A DNA stretch of 64,000 nt, from the NCBI GenBank assembly GCA_964471475.1, contig CAYYFQ010000004.1:1-64000 (forward strand), given 5' to 3'. The position numbers and the translations under genes are program-made. Source of the stretch: JAJNBD01 sp964471475 (GTDB lineage Bacteria > Pseudomonadota > Gammaproteobacteria > CAISUE01). The notes beneath the pieces are model-generated. The model was given only the letters and a program-made list of their open reading frames with translations. It was not told the origin of the DNA and did no database searches. Numbering within the stretch: position 1 is the stretch's first letter; every line of letters begins with the position of its first letter. Shown in pieces: positions 35,314 to 44,281 of this stretch.

Positions 35314-36267
35314 ATGTGGAGTGCAAGAAAAACTCTCAGGGTTATTAAAAACGGTTTAGTTTTCGATATGAGAAAAAAAGAAATGCGATTTTGGTACAAG
35401 CTTATCAATGAGCTTGCGATGAAAACCAGTCATTCTCACTTGCGTATGCTCTATCGGGCTAATGTATCTTCATCAATAATTAACAAATTAGCAACGAATA
35501 AAAAATATCGATATAGCTTTAAAAGCTTACATAATTTATTGAATTTACATTTGAAGGTATTTGAAGGAGGACAGCTAGAAAAAAAAATAGTGGAAATAGG
35601 TGATGTGGAAAAAAAATCAGATATTTTTGTTTCTGAGGAAGTTGATTTGGCTAATTATTACGCGGTGGAAATTCTAGAAAATATTTTTGAAAAATATGAG
35701 CCATCGCAATATGATATTTCTATGTTGGAGGAGAAGCTTAAGCAAGAAACTTATGATATGCCGCAAAGGAAGTATTTGCAGAAACCTTTATCGAGAGTAC
35801 TAATTATCTCATCTGAATTGGTAGAGTTGAACGCATTAACCTTATTCTTTTCTCATTATTTTTTTTATCATGTTGATCAGGTGAGAACAAAAAATGAGTT
35901 GCTTGACTTGTGCCAAAATAAAAATTATTATGAAAGTATTATTATTTCAAATTCTTTTAAAGATACGGGCTTTAATTTTTTAATAAATTATTTTCGAGCC
36001 ACTGCAAATAATAAACTTGTGATCATTTATTTAGGTAATGAGCTTGATATGGATAGTTGTATTCATATGGGGTTCGACATGAAACTACCATCTTTGTTTT
36101 TGGTATCTGACCTGAAAAAAATCTTTCCCATATTATTCTCTGATGAATTCAAAAACAATAAAATAAAACCACCTCTTTTTTTGAGGATGGTCAAGAAAAA
36201 TTCAATGTGCAGAATAATAATAAAACTTATTTGGAGGAATTATCCTTATGATAGAAGATGCCATTGA
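35314..36267 (+). CDS. Orphan protein with degenerate receiver-like domain
   Basis: 317 aa, not recognised as a whole. Residues 1-155 are basic and helical. Residues 161-280 (SRVLIISSELVELNALTLFF, ..., ESIIISNSFKDTG, ..., KLVIIYLGNE) follow the alternating pattern of a response-regulator receiver, but the phosphoacceptor aspartate expected at the end of beta-3 is replaced by ISNS, so phosphorylation is unlikely. No DNA-binding domain follows. A strong ribosome site precedes it and it overlaps the MATE gene by 20 bp, so it is probably a regulatory partner for the exporter or the cluster. Confidence 0.5.
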   Translation: MWSARKTLRVIKNGLVFDMRKKEMRFWYKLINELAMKTSHSHLRMLYRANVSSSIINKLATNKKYRYSFKSLHNLLNLHLKVFEGGQLEKKIVEIGDVEKKSDIFVSEEVDLANYYAVEILENIFEKYEPSQYDISMLEEKLKQETYDMPQRKYLQKPLSRVLIISSELVELNALTLFFSHYFFYHVDQVRTKNELLDLCQNKNYYESIIISNSFKDTGFNFLINYFRATANNKLVIIYLGNELDMDSCIHMGFDMKLPSLFLVSDLKKIFPILFSDEFKNNKIKPPLFLRMVKKNSMCRIIIKLIWRNYPYDRRCH

Positions 36268-38356
36268 CTTACAGGTTGACGCACCAGTTTCCTCGCGTGA
36301 TGAAGAAAAAACCCGTTTATTGCCTGGAAATAACTTTGAACGTATTGAGAGCGAATCAACCGTTCATAGGCTTGTTTCCTTTAGTGTAACGAGCACATTA
36401 ATTGCCATCCATACTATAGGGACCGCTGTTATCTTAACTGCACTAGGCCCCACTGACGCAGCGGCTACAGGTTTGGTTATTACTACTATAGGATTAATCA
36501 ACGGTTCAACAGTGGGTTTCATGGGAAGTGCTTCTTTAGTATTAGGTAAGCTTTTAGGGCGAAGAAGAAAAAAATTGCTTGATGATGCTTCTTTTGTTCA
36601 AGAAGTACATGAAATAGTGCATACGGGGTGGCTCGTTGGTGCTTCTTTAGGCTTGGTCGGCATGGCAGGTTTTATTTCTACTCGTGGCATTATGCCGCAT
36701 GTGGTTGCTTGGGACACTGGGGAAGCAGTAGGAAATTTTTTAATGCCTTTTGCTATAACAGCCATTGCGGGAAATTTCTCTGCAGTTAATGAGATAGTCT
36801 TTGCTCAGTTAGATAAAAGTATGCTTAAACAATTTCTCTCAGTTGCACTTTATAGATTGCCAGCACTTGGTTTTGGTTATTTATTTGCTAAACCTCTTGG
36901 TTTGGGAATAGTAGGGGCGGGTTTAGGTGCAGGACTTGCGGGATTGCTTTCGTGGGCATTTAATCAAGGGTTGTTTTTAAGTAAACGGTATGCACCATAT
37001 AGATTTTATCAAGTTTCTTTCCACGAGATAAGGGTGAGTCGTAGTGTAGGTCCTTTCCTTAGTTTTGGATGGAAACTTTTCCTACAAAGGTTAAGTGAAT
37101 GGGGTAATTTATTTACTTTAACGACTCTCGTTGGTGTCATTGCTGGTAACACTCAGCTAAGAGCTTTAATTCCAGCGATCCAAGCAAATGCTTTAATTAA
37201 CTTTAGTGCACAAGGTATTGCTACGGGAGCTATGGCATATATCAGTGAGGATCGTGCTCACCAACGGGAGCATTATGATAATTTAATCAGTAGCTTTTCA
37301 GTAAAAGAATTAGAGGGATACCATCAACGGCTCAAGATGAATCAGCGCACTTTTCTTAAGAGCAATCTAATTGGGTTAGGTACGACACTTGCACTTGCTA
37401 CTGGGGTTTATTTGGGGAGGCATCCTCTCATTAAATTATTTATTGGTGAAGATGAGCAGTTTAATTTGGCAGAATCATTTTTATTTTATACTCTGGTTGG
37501 TTTAATTCCAGATTCAATTCGAGTGATATCAGGAGGTATATTAAGAGGTTGGGAAGATTTGCTGTATCCAACTATCATGAGTTTACTTCTGATGACAGTT
37601 ATTGGTATCCCGGCAGGTTTGGTATCTGCTTATTTGGATGACGAAAACACGTTGTTTTTTTTATTTTTTAGAATAGCCGCTACATTTTTAGCTGCAACAG
37701 TTAATACTTGTCAATTTTACCAACATACCAAGGAAGAGAAATATTCGGTAGAGATCTTAGAGGCATTAGCAGCATGGGAGAAACCCGAGCATGTTATGGA
37801 GGAACGAGAAGATAGCGACCTTTCTAGAGGTGTACAGATATTGGGTTTTAATCTTGTTGATGAACAATATAAAACGCTATTTTCCCTTGTTGCCGCTAAA
37901 ACTCAAAAGACAGCAGAAGATTTAAAAAAATGTGTTATTGAAAAGTTCACTAAGGATATCAAAGAGCTAAGTAAAAGATTTGGTGGCACGGAATTATTTT
38001 TGAACGAGATCAAATCAAAAACAGATGTTGTTAACACAATAATTGTTGATACATTAGCTGGTTTTTTGAAAATTAATATCGCTATCGTTAGCAATACCTT
38101 TTCTATATATCTAGCTAAAGGTAGTTTAAGTAATGCTATGCTTTATCTCGCCTATGATAATGATAAGAAGCAATTTTTTGATCTATCTGGAGTGCCGAAT
38201 AGAGAATTTTTTTCATTATTGATTAAGAATGTAGTTTCGCCACGCACTATTAGCGGGATTTATGTATCTTCGAGAAGACGAAGTGTTGTAGTGAATGAAG
38301 ATGAGAGGGAGCTAGCAAGTGATAAAGGGGAGCCTATTTTCCGATTGGAAAAATAG
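36248..38356 (+). CDS. MATE-family exporter with long C-terminal extension
   Basis: 702 aa. Residues about 40-490 are a multidrug and toxin extrusion transporter with 12 helices (ALGPTDAAATGLVITTIG, GLGIVGAGLGAGLAGLLSWA, ISGGILRGWEDLLYPTIMSL). The remaining 210 aa are soluble: TLFSLVAAKTQKTAEDLKKC, then FLNEIKSKTDVVNTIIVDTL and INIAIVSN...YLAYDNDKKQFFDL. The order of these pieces recalls an OTU-type protease fold without its catalytic Cys and His, which is only a guess. GGAGG is 12 bases before ATG 36248. Probably exports the cluster product; MATE proteins are normally about 450 aa, so the fusion is unusual. Confidence 0.75.
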   Translation: MIEDAIDLQVDAPVSSRDEEKTRLLPGNNFERIESESTVHRLVSFSVTSTLIAIHTIGTAVILTALGPTDAAATGLVITTIGLINGSTVGFMGSASLVLGKLLGRRRKKLLDDASFVQEVHEIVHTGWLVGASLGLVGMAGFISTRGIMPHVVAWDTGEAVGNFLMPFAITAIAGNFSAVNEIVFAQLDKSMLKQFLSVALYRLPALGFGYLFAKPLGLGIVGAGLGAGLAGLLSWAFNQGLFLSKRYAPYRFYQVSFHEIRVSRSVGPFLSFGWKLFLQRLSEWGNLFTLTTLVGVIAGNTQLRALIPAIQANALINFSAQGIATGAMAYISEDRAHQREHYDNLISSFSVKELEGYHQRLKMNQRTFLKSNLIGLGTTLALATGVYLGRHPLIKLFIGEDEQFNLAESFLFYTLVGLIPDSIRVISGGILRGWEDLLYPTIMSLLLMTVIGIPAGLVSAYLDDENTLFFLFFRIAATFLAATVNTCQFYQHTKEEKYSVEILEALAAWEKPEHVMEEREDSDLSRGVQILGFNLVDEQYKTLFSLVAAKTQKTAEDLKKCVIEKFTKDIKELSKRFGGTELFLNEIKSKTDVVNTIIVDTLAGFLKINIAIVSNTFSIYLAKGSLSNAMLYLAYDNDKKQFFDLSGVPNREFFSLLIKNVVSPRTISGIYVSSRRRSVVVNEDERELASDKGEPIFRLEK

Positions 38357-38420
38357 TAGATGGAAAAAATTTAAAACACAATTGAGATAATTTATATAAC
38401 TTTTTGAGGAGTAATTAACT

Positions 38421-39440
38421 ATGCAAGTTTTTAAAGTTAGCGATTATATACATAAAGAAAACGTGGATGGATGTGAAATTCCTATCGTTAATTTGGGTGC
38501 TATTAGGCGTTTACATTCAGAACAAAAAAAAATTATTGTTTCGGAGCTTGATGAAACATGCAGGAAAAATGGTTTTTTCTATATTGAAGATCATGGGATT
38601 CCCGAGAGTTTTTTAAAATGTGTCGAAGAACAGATTGATAGTTTTTTTAATTTACCTGAAGAAGAAAAACTAAAGATACATATTGCAAAATCACCCTATC
38701 ATCGAGGTTATGTTCCATTAGAAGAAGAAAACGCACTAGGTAGTCCGATCAAAGATGTGAAAGAGGTTTTTGATATGGCACTGGAACTTCCGTTAGATGA
38801 TCCAGATGTCATTGCTAAGAAATTTTTTCATGGACCAAATGCTTGGCCTGACGAACCTATATTGTTTAAACCTACTTTATTGAGATTGTATGATGAATGG
38901 CGAATGTTAGGGGAAGAGATTGCTGGTCTTTTCGCAGAGGCGTTGCATCTTCCATCAGATTATTTCGTGGATAAAACCAATAAACCGCTTGCACAGTTGA
39001 GAATTGCAAAATATCCACCACAACAAGTAGCTAAAGGAGATCAAATAGGGTGTGGGGCTCATACCGATTACAGCATTGTTTCATTTATATGGCAAGTTGA
39101 TATTCCTGGGTTACAGATAATGACCCGAGATAAAAAATGGATTAATGCACCGAAGATTCCTGGAACTTTTGCATGTTTGATTGGTGATGCAATGGCGATG
39201 TGGACAAATGATTATTGGCCAGCGACTATACATAGAGTAATAAATACCGCTAATGCTACTCGTTATTCTTCTGCTTTCTTTTTTGATCCTAATGCGGATT
39301 GTGAAATTAAGCCGATGGATCGTTTTGTTCATCCGTCGAGTCCTGCGCGTTATCAACCCACTACAATGAGTGCGCATGTAAAGCGAGGATTTGATGGGAC
39401 ATTTACTTATCGTGCAGCTTCGTATAAGGAAACTATATAA
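38421..39440 (+). CDS. Isopenicillin N synthase-family Fe(II)/2OG oxygenase
   Basis: 339 aa. The iron ligands are H214, D216 (GAHTDYSIVSF) and H271 (ATIHRV); R281-Y-S283 binds the 2-oxoglutarate carboxylate. GFFYIEDHGIPES is the usual N-terminal DIOX_N motif. Such enzymes hydroxylate, desaturate or cyclise small molecules, often amino-acid-derived. TAATG couples it to the flavoprotein oxidase that follows, implying successive oxidations of one substrate. AGGAG lies 12 bases before the start. Confidence 0.87.
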   Translation: MQVFKVSDYIHKENVDGCEIPIVNLGAIRRLHSEQKKIIVSELDETCRKNGFFYIEDHGIPESFLKCVEEQIDSFFNLPEEEKLKIHIAKSPYHRGYVPLEEENALGSPIKDVKEVFDMALELPLDDPDVIAKKFFHGPNAWPDEPILFKPTLLRLYDEWRMLGEEIAGLFAEALHLPSDYFVDKTNKPLAQLRIAKYPPQQVAKGDQIGCGAHTDYSIVSFIWQVDIPGLQIMTRDKKWINAPKIPGTFACLIGDAMAMWTNDYWPATIHRVINTANATRYSSAFFFDPNADCEIKPMDRFVHPSSPARYQPTTMSAHVKRGFDGTFTYRAASYKETI

Positions 39441-40885
39441 TGAAAATATCACAAAATAATTCAGATGTTATTGTTGTTGGTGGCGGTGTTATTGGGCTTT
39501 CTATTTCATATCAGCTGTTGCGTGGGAGTCTTGATGTTACCACCATTTTTCCAAAGATAGGCGATAAAGAATCAGCTTCACGTGCGGCTGGTGCTATGTT
39601 GGGTGCTTTTGGTGAAATAACAGCAGATGATGCTGAGCAAGAAAATGCAGAGTTTGCATTTAGACTGGCGGCGCAAAGGCATTACCCAGAATGGCTGCAA
39701 GAAATTTCAGATAGAGCGCATCAAAAAATCCACCAATCTTACAGTACATTTATTATTGCAAATAACGATGGATTACGTGATCGAGCTTCCATTAAACGTA
39801 TGAAAGCAGAAGCTGAACGAGTAAGCGAGCCAGCCGAATGGGTGGAGCCAGAAGATGTCCCTGGTTTAAAAACTAGCCCGCATCACTCTCCCAATTTATG
39901 TCTTCATTTAAAAAATGAAAACTCAGTTGATTCTGAGCAATTACTTGATGCGTTAGTAACCATCGTAACAGAATTTAATAACTCTACAGTGATTGATGAT
40001 TATGTCGTGTCAATCAATAAGCATCATGACAATTGGGTTGTTAAGACAAAAGATGGTAAAGAAATGTCTGCACCACATGTTGTATTGGCGGCAGGCTCAA
40101 GATCTTTTGAGTTTTTAGATGCGGAATTATGCCGTGCGGCTGAATTACCCGATTTATATTTTGGAAAAGGTGTTTCATGCATTATTAGTCGTGCACCAGT
40201 TATTCCGCAGACAATTCGAACACCAAATCGCGCTTTTGCTTGCGGAATTCATGTGGTTCCACGGGGCTCTGGCAATTTATATGTGGGAGCAACTAACTGC
40301 ATGGGAGTTGATTATGAATTGGAGACTGGTATTCAGCCAACAGAGTTGCATAGTTTATTTGACGAAACCATACACCAAATCAACATAGATATTAGGACAG
40401 CTAAAATTGAAGAAATGCGAATTGGGTATCGACCTATTGCTATGTTCCGGCGTCCCGTGATTGGAGAAAGTGCGTTGCCGGGCCTTCATGTGGCAACAGG
40501 TACCTATCGAAATGGTGTTTTAATGGCGCCTTTGGTTGCTGAAATTATAGCAGACACTTTAGGGGTTGCATCTTCCCGCCAACGAATAAGAAATCCATTT
40601 CCAGTTAGTTCGCGTTTAGATCCCGCTGCGCAAATCGATTTGAATAAACTTGTCAATATTGGCGTGCGTGACATTGTCGCATTTTTGCATGAGCCACGAG
40701 GCGCTTTGCCATACAACCGCGCACAAGAGTTGGAAACTTATGTAAAAAAATTGTTTCAAATGTCAATTTCAAATGATGCACATCATTTGGATTTACGTCA
40801 CAAGATTCGAGATAGATTGCAGGAAGCACCATTTAATGAAACTATGCATAAGTTGTTTTACGAGATCATTCAGCCGACTGAATAG
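39440..40885 (+). CDS. FAD-dependent amino acid oxidase (DAO/ThiO-like)
   Basis: 481 aa. VIVVGGGVIGLSISYQLL (residues 10-27) is the FAD-binding motif of the DAO family and RAAGAMLGAFGE the ThiO/glycine-oxidase signature; GYRPIAMFRRPVIGE and the terminal LHVATGTYRNGVLMAPLVAE are further family motifs. The last 90 residues exceed the usual ThiO length (about 365). It would oxidise an amine, possibly the alpha-amino group of a D-amino acid such as 2,5-diaminohexanoate from KamDE, to an imine/keto acid. Translationally coupled (TAATG) to the oxygenase. Confidence 0.8.
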   Translation: MKISQNNSDVIVVGGGVIGLSISYQLLRGSLDVTTIFPKIGDKESASRAAGAMLGAFGEITADDAEQENAEFAFRLAAQRHYPEWLQEISDRAHQKIHQSYSTFIIANNDGLRDRASIKRMKAEAERVSEPAEWVEPEDVPGLKTSPHHSPNLCLHLKNENSVDSEQLLDALVTIVTEFNNSTVIDDYVVSINKHHDNWVVKTKDGKEMSAPHVVLAAGSRSFEFLDAELCRAAELPDLYFGKGVSCIISRAPVIPQTIRTPNRAFACGIHVVPRGSGNLYVGATNCMGVDYELETGIQPTELHSLFDETIHQINIDIRTAKIEEMRIGYRPIAMFRRPVIGESALPGLHVATGTYRNGVLMAPLVAEIIADTLGVASSRQRIRNPFPVSSRLDPAAQIDLNKLVNIGVRDIVAFLHEPRGALPYNRAQELETYVKKLFQMSISNDAHHLDLRHKIRDRLQEAPFNETMHKLFYEIIQPTE

Positions 40886-40989
40886 AAGCGGGTTAAAAAA
40901 AGTGAATAGTGTCAACTATGAGATTGTTGAAGTAATTGTCAGGTGAAATACGTTTATTAATTTTCAATTAAATATTGGGAGTAATTATT

Positions 40990-41862
40990 ATGATTAGAGG
41001 AAGTATTGTCGCTATTGTTTCGCCCATGTATTCGGATGGTTCGTTGGATTTTTCTAGTTTTGAAAAATTGGTTAAATTTCACTGTCAGCATGAGACATCG
41101 GCCATTGTAGTAGGTGGTAGTACCGGAGAATTAGCCACCCTCGAGGAGCAAGAATACGAAGAACTGGTTTCAAAATCAGTGCAATTTGCTGCAGGAAAAA
41201 TTCCTATCATTGCTGGTATAGGAGCAAACTCAACAAAAAAAGCGATTCTTTTTTCACAAATAGCAAAGAACGCAGGCGCAATTGCTAGCTTATCCGTTGT
41301 CCCTTATTACAACAAACCTACTCAAGAAGGTATATATCGGCATTTTTCAACTATAGCTGATCACACAGATCTTCCGCAGATTTTATACAATATTCCTGGT
41401 CGTACGGTTTGTGATATGAGTGATGAGACATTGCTTCGTCTTAGCAAAGTACCAAATATTATTGGTTTAAAGGACGCGACTTCAGATATGGCGCGTGCTT
41501 TTAAATTGGCCTGTAATGTATCAGATGATTTTGCGTTGTATTCTGGGGATGATGATACTGCATTGTCGTTTATGTTACTTGGTGGAGATGGAGTGATATC
41601 AGTAGCCACCAATGTCGCTCCAAAATTAATGGCTGATATGTGTAATTACGCATTAGCAGGGGAAGTAGAAAAAGCAAAAGCAATCAACAAACGATTGCAA
41701 GCACTGTATGAAGTACTTTCTTTAGAGACTAATCCAATTCCAATTAAATTTTTGATGCATGCTATGGGCCTTATTCAGGATGGTATCCGTCTTCCATTGG
41801 TAGAACTAAGTGAAAAATATCGTACAGTAGTACGGGCAGTAATAAGCGGATTAACTAATTAA
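40990..41862 (+). CDS. dapA: 4-hydroxy-tetrahydrodipicolinate synthase
   Basis: 290 aa from ATG 40990, preceded by GGGAG; a TTG start 15 bp earlier is unlikely. With this start the numbering matches E. coli DapA: Schiff-base K161 (GLKDA), Y133 (LYNIPGRT), R138, Y107 (PYYNKP) and T45 (GGSTGE, with S at 44). It condenses pyruvate with aspartate semialdehyde, the committed step to diaminopimelate and lysine. Sitting directly before the lysine aminomutase genes, it is probably a dedicated copy that raises lysine (or dihydrodipicolinate) supply. Whether the genome has a second dapA cannot be seen here. Confidence 0.92.
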   Translation: MIRGSIVAIVSPMYSDGSLDFSSFEKLVKFHCQHETSAIVVGGSTGELATLEEQEYEELVSKSVQFAAGKIPIIAGIGANSTKKAILFSQIAKNAGAIASLSVVPYYNKPTQEGIYRHFSTIADHTDLPQILYNIPGRTVCDMSDETLLRLSKVPNIIGLKDATSDMARAFKLACNVSDDFALYSGDDDTALSFMLLGGDGVISVATNVAPKLMADMCNYALAGEVEKAKAINKRLQALYEVLSLETNPIPIKFLMHAMGLIQDGIRLPLVELSEKYRTVVRAVISGLTN

Positions 41863-41893
41863 AAAAAATTATTAATTAGAAGGATAGACGTCA

Positions 41894-43456
41894 GTGAAAG
41901 CTAAATTAGATTTAGATTTTGAAATAGTTCGTGAATGTAAAGAAGCGGCTCAGCATGTTGCTTATGGCATCTCAAAACTTTTGCTGGAAAAAACTACGGT
42001 TTCGATTGAAAGAACAATAGCGCGATTACTTGGTATTAATGGCGTGAATGTATTAGATATTCCACTGGCTAATATCGTGCTTGACCACATCATGGAGAAT
42101 GGTGGCGCTCAAAAAGGAGTCGCATATTGGTTCGGTAATGCGATTATCCAAACAGATAAAACCCCAGTAGAAATTGCTGAATTGGTTGGTTCTGGGAAGC
42201 TAGATTTATTTTCTTTACCAAGAGCAGATACGCAATTGATTCATGCTACGATAATTATGCATTGTGAAAAAACACTTTTGCAAATAAAACATAGTCAATT
42301 AGAGCGACAAACGTTTCGGAAACAACTTAAAAATAATCCTCCGCCTTATGCGTATGTTTTAACAGCAACTGGTAATATATATGAGGATGTTTCTCATGCA
42401 ATTGCCGTTGCCAATGCTGGTGGCGATATAGTGGCAGTTATACGTTCAACAGCACAAAGTCTTCTTGATTATGTTCCACATGGCGCCACGATCGAAGGAT
42501 ATGGTGGGACTTTTGCAACGCAAGAGAATTTTCGCGTCATGCGCGAAGCGCTCGATGATTGGTCAAAAAATAATGGTCGATACATCATGCTTTCGAGTTT
42601 TTGTTCTGGTTTGTGTATGTCAGAGATCGCAGCACTCGGAGCGATGGAGGGGCTCGATAACATGGTTAATGATGCGCTGTATGGTATTTTGTATCGTGAT
42701 ATCAATATGGTGAGAACTTTAATCGATCAAAATTTCTCGCGGATGATCAATGGTTATTTTGGTATTGTTATTAACACTGGTGAAGACAACTACCTGAGAA
42801 CAGCAGATGCTATCGAAGCTGCGCCGTCAGTTTTAGCATCCCAGATGATTAATTATTATTTAGCATTACAGTCAGGAGTTCCTGAACCGCAAATTGCGCT
42901 TGGTAATGCATTTGAAATTCATCCGGCAGTGACAAATGGTTTGCTCTATGAGTGGGCTCAAACACAATTGACGCGCGAACTTTTTCCAAATTGCCCAGTG
43001 AAATTTATGCCGCCGACAAAACATATGAATGGAAATTTATACCGAACACATGCGTGTGATACGTTATTTAACCTTATTACCATTGCAACGCAACAAGGAA
43101 TTCAGACGATTGGAGTTCCTACAGAAGGTGTGTTTACACCGCATATTCATGATCGAGTATTAGCTTTAGAGAATACACGTTATGTATTTAACTTTGCACG
43201 TGATCTTGGCGATGAGATTGAATTTAAAAAAAACGGCATTATTCAAAATCGCGCGAGTCGTGTGTTGCAAGAAGCGCATGAAATGCTTATTAAAATAGCA
43301 GAGATGGGTTTGTTTAAAGCCATTGAGCAAGGAATGTTTGGCCATGTTTCTCGTAAAATCGATGGTGGAAAAGGAGCAGAAGGAATAGTAACTATAGATT
43401 TAGATTACATCAACCCTTACATAAAACTTATGAAAGGAGAAACGTTATATGCTTAA
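41894..43456 (+). CDS. kamD: Lysine 5,6-aminomutase alpha subunit
   Basis: 520 aa, GTG start with AGAAGGA about 10 bases upstream. KLDLDFEIVRECKEAA, NVVLDHIMENG-like and GAATLEGYGGTFATQENF-like stretches, PPYAYVLTATGNIYEDVSHA and KFMPPTKHMNGN are characteristic of the large TIM-barrel subunit of D-lysine/beta-lysine 5,6-aminomutase. The heterodimer uses adenosylcobalamin and PLP to move the terminal amino group from C6 to C5, giving 2,5-diaminohexanoate from D-lysine or 3,5-diaminohexanoate from L-beta-lysine. It overlaps kamE by 8 bp. The other lysine-fermentation genes (kamA, kdd, kce, kal) are absent, pointing to a biosynthetic use. Confidence 0.92.
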   Translation: MKAKLDLDFEIVRECKEAAQHVAYGISKLLLEKTTVSIERTIARLLGINGVNVLDIPLANIVLDHIMENGGAQKGVAYWFGNAIIQTDKTPVEIAELVGSGKLDLFSLPRADTQLIHATIIMHCEKTLLQIKHSQLERQTFRKQLKNNPPPYAYVLTATGNIYEDVSHAIAVANAGGDIVAVIRSTAQSLLDYVPHGATIEGYGGTFATQENFRVMREALDDWSKNNGRYIMLSSFCSGLCMSEIAALGAMEGLDNMVNDALYGILYRDINMVRTLIDQNFSRMINGYFGIVINTGEDNYLRTADAIEAAPSVLASQMINYYLALQSGVPEPQIALGNAFEIHPAVTNGLLYEWAQTQLTRELFPNCPVKFMPPTKHMNGNLYRTHACDTLFNLITIATQQGIQTIGVPTEGVFTPHIHDRVLALENTRYVFNFARDLGDEIEFKKNGIIQNRASRVLQEAHEMLIKIAEMGLFKAIEQGMFGHVSRKIDGGKGAEGIVTIDLDYINPYIKLMKGETLYA

Positions 43457-44258
43457 TAACAGTAATAAATATGAAGCGGTGAAACCATATGCAGATCATC
43501 ACGATGATGGAATTATGCAGTTGAGTTTTACCTTACCTATTCCATACACACTTTCAGCCAAAAGAGCAGCTTTGAGTTTGGCGTCAAAAATGGGTTTGCT
43601 ATGCCCCGAGGTTATTCATTATCAAGAAATTACTAAAAATCATACTTATTTTATAGTCTACGGACAGTGTTTGCATACGATTAATTATGCTGAAATTCAA
43701 CTAGAGGGATTAGAGATTGAGTACTGGAGTAAAGAAGAAGTGGAAGAATATATTCAATTATGGATAGGGAAAAAAATTATCGTGGTTGGCGCAAGTACAG
43801 GGACGGATACGCATAGTGTTGGCATAGATGCAATGCTAAATCTTAAAGGTTTTGATGGTCAATCAGGTCTTGAAGCATATTGTGGTTTTGAAACACATAA
43901 CCTTGGTAGTCAAGTGTCTAATGATAGGTTAGTGGCAAAAGCAATTGAGGTGAATGCGGATGTTATATTAGTGTCTCAAACAGTTACTCAGCAACAACTG
44001 CATATTCATAATTTGACAAATCTTGTTGATATCATTGAAGCAGAGGGGTTGAGAAAAAAAGTTATACTTATTTGTGGGGGAGCTCGTATATCAAATGAAC
44101 TTGCGAAAGAACTTGGCTATGATGCTGGTTTTTCGAAAGGGAGTTATCCTAATCATCTTGCATCTTTTATTGTGCGTGAATTAGGCGCGCGAATTGTAGA
44201 AAATAATAACATGTCGAACATGATTCGTCCGGCCACAGAAATTACGGTAGCAGTTTAA
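43449..44258 (+). CDS. kamE: Lysine 5,6-aminomutase beta subunit
   Basis: 269 aa. GTDTHSVGIDAML (118-130) is the B12-binding DxHxxG motif: H122 should ligate cobalt. K133 (NLKG), 11 residues later, corresponds to the lysine that holds PLP (H133 and K144 in Clostridium sticklandii, the same spacing). ADVILVSQTVTQQQLHIHNL and ILICGGARISNELAKELGYD complete the Rossmann-type cobalamin domain. It forms the active enzyme with KamD, whose stop it overlaps. All key residues are intact, so the enzyme should work if cobalamin is available. Confidence 0.93.
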   Translation: MLNNSNKYEAVKPYADHHDDGIMQLSFTLPIPYTLSAKRAALSLASKMGLLCPEVIHYQEITKNHTYFIVYGQCLHTINYAEIQLEGLEIEYWSKEEVEEYIQLWIGKKIIVVGASTGTDTHSVGIDAMLNLKGFDGQSGLEAYCGFETHNLGSQVSNDRLVAKAIEVNADVILVSQTVTQQQLHIHNLTNLVDIIEAEGLRKKVILICGGARISNELAKELGYDAGFSKGSYPNHLASFIVRELGARIVENNNMSNMIRPATEITVAV

Positions 44259-44281
44259 ATTTTTTTTACGATGGAATTAAC

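Noticed and set aside
41894..44258. D-ornithine 4,5-aminomutase (OraS/OraE)
   Set aside because: Ornithine aminomutase has one large cobalamin/PLP subunit plus a small subunit of about 120 aa; here sizes (520 and 269 aa) and motifs fit KamD/KamE.
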